Shown here in pieces: positions 63,682 to 64,000 of a DNA stretch of 64,000 nucleotides. The notes beneath the pieces are model-generated. The model saw nothing but the letters and a program-made list of their open reading frames with translations, searched no databases and was not told where the DNA came from. The translations under genes and the position numbers were made by a program. Source of the stretch: Lacrimispora sphenoides (GTDB lineage: Bacteria > Bacillota > Clostridia > Lachnospirales > Lachnospiraceae); NCBI RefSeq assembly GCF_900105215.1, contig NZ_FOIP01000001.1, forward strand, positions 2,854,501-2,918,500, written 5' to 3'. Every line of letters begins with the position of its first letter. Position 1 is the first letter of the stretch.

Positions 63682-63763
63682 AAAAGTATAGACATAAATT
63701 AACAGAACTTATAAGTAATAATAAGTTCATAATAATTGACGTAAAAAGCATGGGGAGGTCCAG

Positions 63764-64000
63764 ATGAAGAAAAGTAGTGCATTTATCATGGTGGTGCCAG
63801 GGCTTGTAATACTGGCAGTGTGTCTGTTTTTACCGCTTTTAAGGGTACTGATTCCGTCTTTTCATACCGGAGACTATCCGTTCAGCGCTTATGTGGAGTT
63901 TTTTCAGGATGAGTATTATCTTAAGATTTTTATGAGAACGGTTAAGGTTGCGTTCATCACTACGGCTATCTGCATGGCAGCAGGAGTACCGACTGCATAT
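63764..64000 (+). CDS. ABC transporter permease, PotB/spermidine-putrescine-like (3' end outside window)
   Basis: The frame opens at ATG 63764 after GGGGAGGTCCAG and stays open to the last base (79 codons). Residues 7-29 are a membrane helix (AFIMVVPGLVILAVCLFLPLL), then a short loop and YLKIFMRTVKVAFITTAICMAAGVPTAY, the pattern at the start of PotB/AfuB-type importer permeases. Substrate cannot be told from this part. Expected partners would follow to the right. Confidence 0.75.
   Translation, partial: MKKSSAFIMVVPGLVILAVCLFLPLLRVLIPSFHTGDYPFSAYVEFFQDEYYLKIFMRTVKVAFITTAICMAAGVPTAY

Overview
The window reads as one contiguous stretch of a low-to-medium GC, anaerobic Firmicute chromosome. The likeliest source is a Lachnospiraceae (Clostridium cluster XIVa, Lacrimispora / Clostridium saccharolyticum-like) genome. 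The grounds are the gene content (HdrABC-Flx redox proteins, clostridial porphyrin cluster, GH43 and hexuronate sugar loci, Csp-like S8 protein, NPN cofactor genes), strong AAGGAGG ribosome binding sites, frequent TTG and GTG starts, and sigma-A type promoters. This is inferred from family knowledge; no database search was possible. I saw no tRNA, rRNA, insertion sequence, phage gene or CRISPR array.

Layout. 1-3000: end of a CitB-type response regulator, then glpF and glpK on the minus strand. 3058-14527: one long plus-strand operon of 12 genes. It encodes HdrB, HdrC, HdrA, an MvhD-like protein, two Fe-S proteins and an FAD/NAD-binding FlxA. These are followed directly by a soluble two-subunit fumarate reductase, two-subunit class I fumarase and an Ldh2/MDH2-type malate dehydrogenase. 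Read together this is the reductive arm oxaloacetate-malate-fumarate-succinate, physically joined to a flavin-based electron-bifurcation module. 14719-21096: hemA, precorrin-2 dehydrogenase, hemC, a cobA-hemD fusion, a SAM methyltransferase and hemL, giving uroporphyrinogen III and siroheme/corrin precursors (no hemB here). 21285-25979: flavodoxin, FtsH, chemoreceptor.

25980-26760 has no gene but holds a consensus promoter, several potential helices and a terminator. I interpret it as an unannotated structured RNA of about 450 nt. 26761-29333: HIT protein, radical SAM activase-like protein, AzlCD exporter. 29351-32374: AraC regulator, uxuA and an SDR (hexuronate catabolism). 32642-36710: second chemoreceptor, a small unknown protein, a LytTR regulator, an aldose epimerase. 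36928-42829: LacI regulator and a sugar ABC importer with a GH43 glycosidase. 43154-45457: stand-alone GT51 transglycosylase, DEDDh exonuclease with a zinc ribbon, small membrane protein, GNAT acetyltransferase.

45700-53746: nickel-type ABC importer (nikABCDE-like) continuous with larB, larC and larE, i.e. nickel uptake plus synthesis of the nickel-pincer (NPN) cofactor. It sits behind a leader that carries a promoter and then a terminator before the first gene. LarA itself is not in the window. 54108-59318: Xaa-His dipeptidase, OPT oligopeptide transporter, an overlapping PqqD-like gene and a GH3 lipoprotein. 59413-63578 (minus): a Csp-like S8 protein whose catalytic serine is replaced by glycine, a ketopantoate-reductase-like enzyme, a lipoprotein and a LysR regulator. 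The window closes inside a permease gene (63764 onward).
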